Of a stretch of DNA of 6,661 nucleotides, positions 6,598-6,661 are shown one piece after another. Where the stretch lies: contig JAUXGF010000162.1 of NCBI GenBank assembly GCA_030622395.1, positions 1-6,661 of the forward strand, given 5' to 3'. The notes beneath the pieces are model-generated. The model was not told where the DNA came from and searched no databases. It saw only the letters and a list, made by a program, of their open reading frames with translations. Made by a program: the position numbers and the translations under genes. Every line of letters begins with the position of its first letter. Position 1 is the first letter of the stretch. Source of the DNA: Calditrichaceae bacterium. Lineage in GTDB: Bacteria; Calditrichota; Calditrichia; Calditrichales; Calditrichaceae.

Positions 6598-6657
6598 ATG
6601 AAGATTGAATATAAAAATTTGTATACCCATTTTGTATTTTCAACGCTACACAGGTAG
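6598..6657 (+). pseudogene. N-terminal fragment of an IS200-like/REP-associated (Y1) transposase, interrupted by stops
   Basis: An ATG at 6598 opens 19 sense codons containing the segment LYTHFVFSTLHR. This resembles the first beta strand of Y1 (HUH-type) transposases, whose N-termini typically read Y-x-H-F-V-F-x-T-x-x-R and are very common in Bacteroidota. The frame then meets TAG (6655-6657) and TAA (6658-6660), where family members would continue with a basic residue and a P-L-I-like stretch. The HUH motif and catalytic tyrosine would lie downstream and are not in the window, which ends one base later. It may be a decayed copy, a frameshifted gene continuing in another frame, or a chance match. 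There is no Shine-Dalgarno; the ATG follows a run of seven A (6592-6598). Identification rests on a short match recognised by eye. Confidence 0.45.
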
Positions 6658-6661
6658 TAAA

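Noticed and set aside
6598..6661. Stop-codon reassignment (TAG read as an amino acid) to rescue the transposase frame
   Set aside because: TAG ends glyA at 5644-5646 at the expected protein length with a terminator right after, so TAG is a normal stop here. The TAG at 6655 is also followed directly by TAA.

Overview
The window reads as ordinary chromosomal DNA from an AT-rich, Gram-negative bacterium of the Bacteroidota/Chlorobi/Ignavibacteria-like (FCB) part of the tree. Three things point there. The envelope proteins are a lipoprotein whose Cys is followed by S-D-L-D, an OmpP1/FadL-like barrel ending in a short W-F-containing tail, and a secreted TPR protein. GlyA carries a 14-residue insertion that I remember from Bacteroidota/Chlorobi serine hydroxymethyltransferases. 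A GC-rich palindromic intergenic motif of a kind common in those genomes lies at the left edge. I cannot name a genus.

Layout, all genes on the + strand: bases 1-160 hold a GC-rich hairpin repeat and a plausible promoter. Then come a DNRLRE-like two-domain lipoprotein (161-1360), an outer-membrane beta-barrel (1378-2592), a periplasmic TPR protein (2617-3882), rpiB (TTG start, 3896-4339) and glyA (4351-5646). Gaps between these five genes are only 11-24 bases, so they look like one operon. It closes with a clear intrinsic terminator at 5665-5688. tatC begins 7 bases after that terminator, with no Shine-Dalgarno sequence. Bases 6440-6597 are AT-rich and non-coding, with an imperfect direct repeat and a perfect 12-bp inverted repeat. 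At the very end, 6598-6657 encodes a 19-residue peptide resembling the N-terminus of an IS200-like/REP-associated (Y1) transposase, cut off by two consecutive stop codons.

Functionally the operon joins envelope genes of unknown role to two housekeeping metabolic enzymes: pentose-phosphate isomerisation, and serine/glycine with one-carbon supply. TatC, the Tat translocase receptor subunit, follows as a separate unit or by read-through. I see no CRISPR array, tRNA, rRNA, phage genes or defence genes, and no convincing new multi-gene system. The points most worth a second look are the transposase remnant with its upstream inverted repeat, the left-edge GC-rich repeat, and the terminator pressed against tatC.
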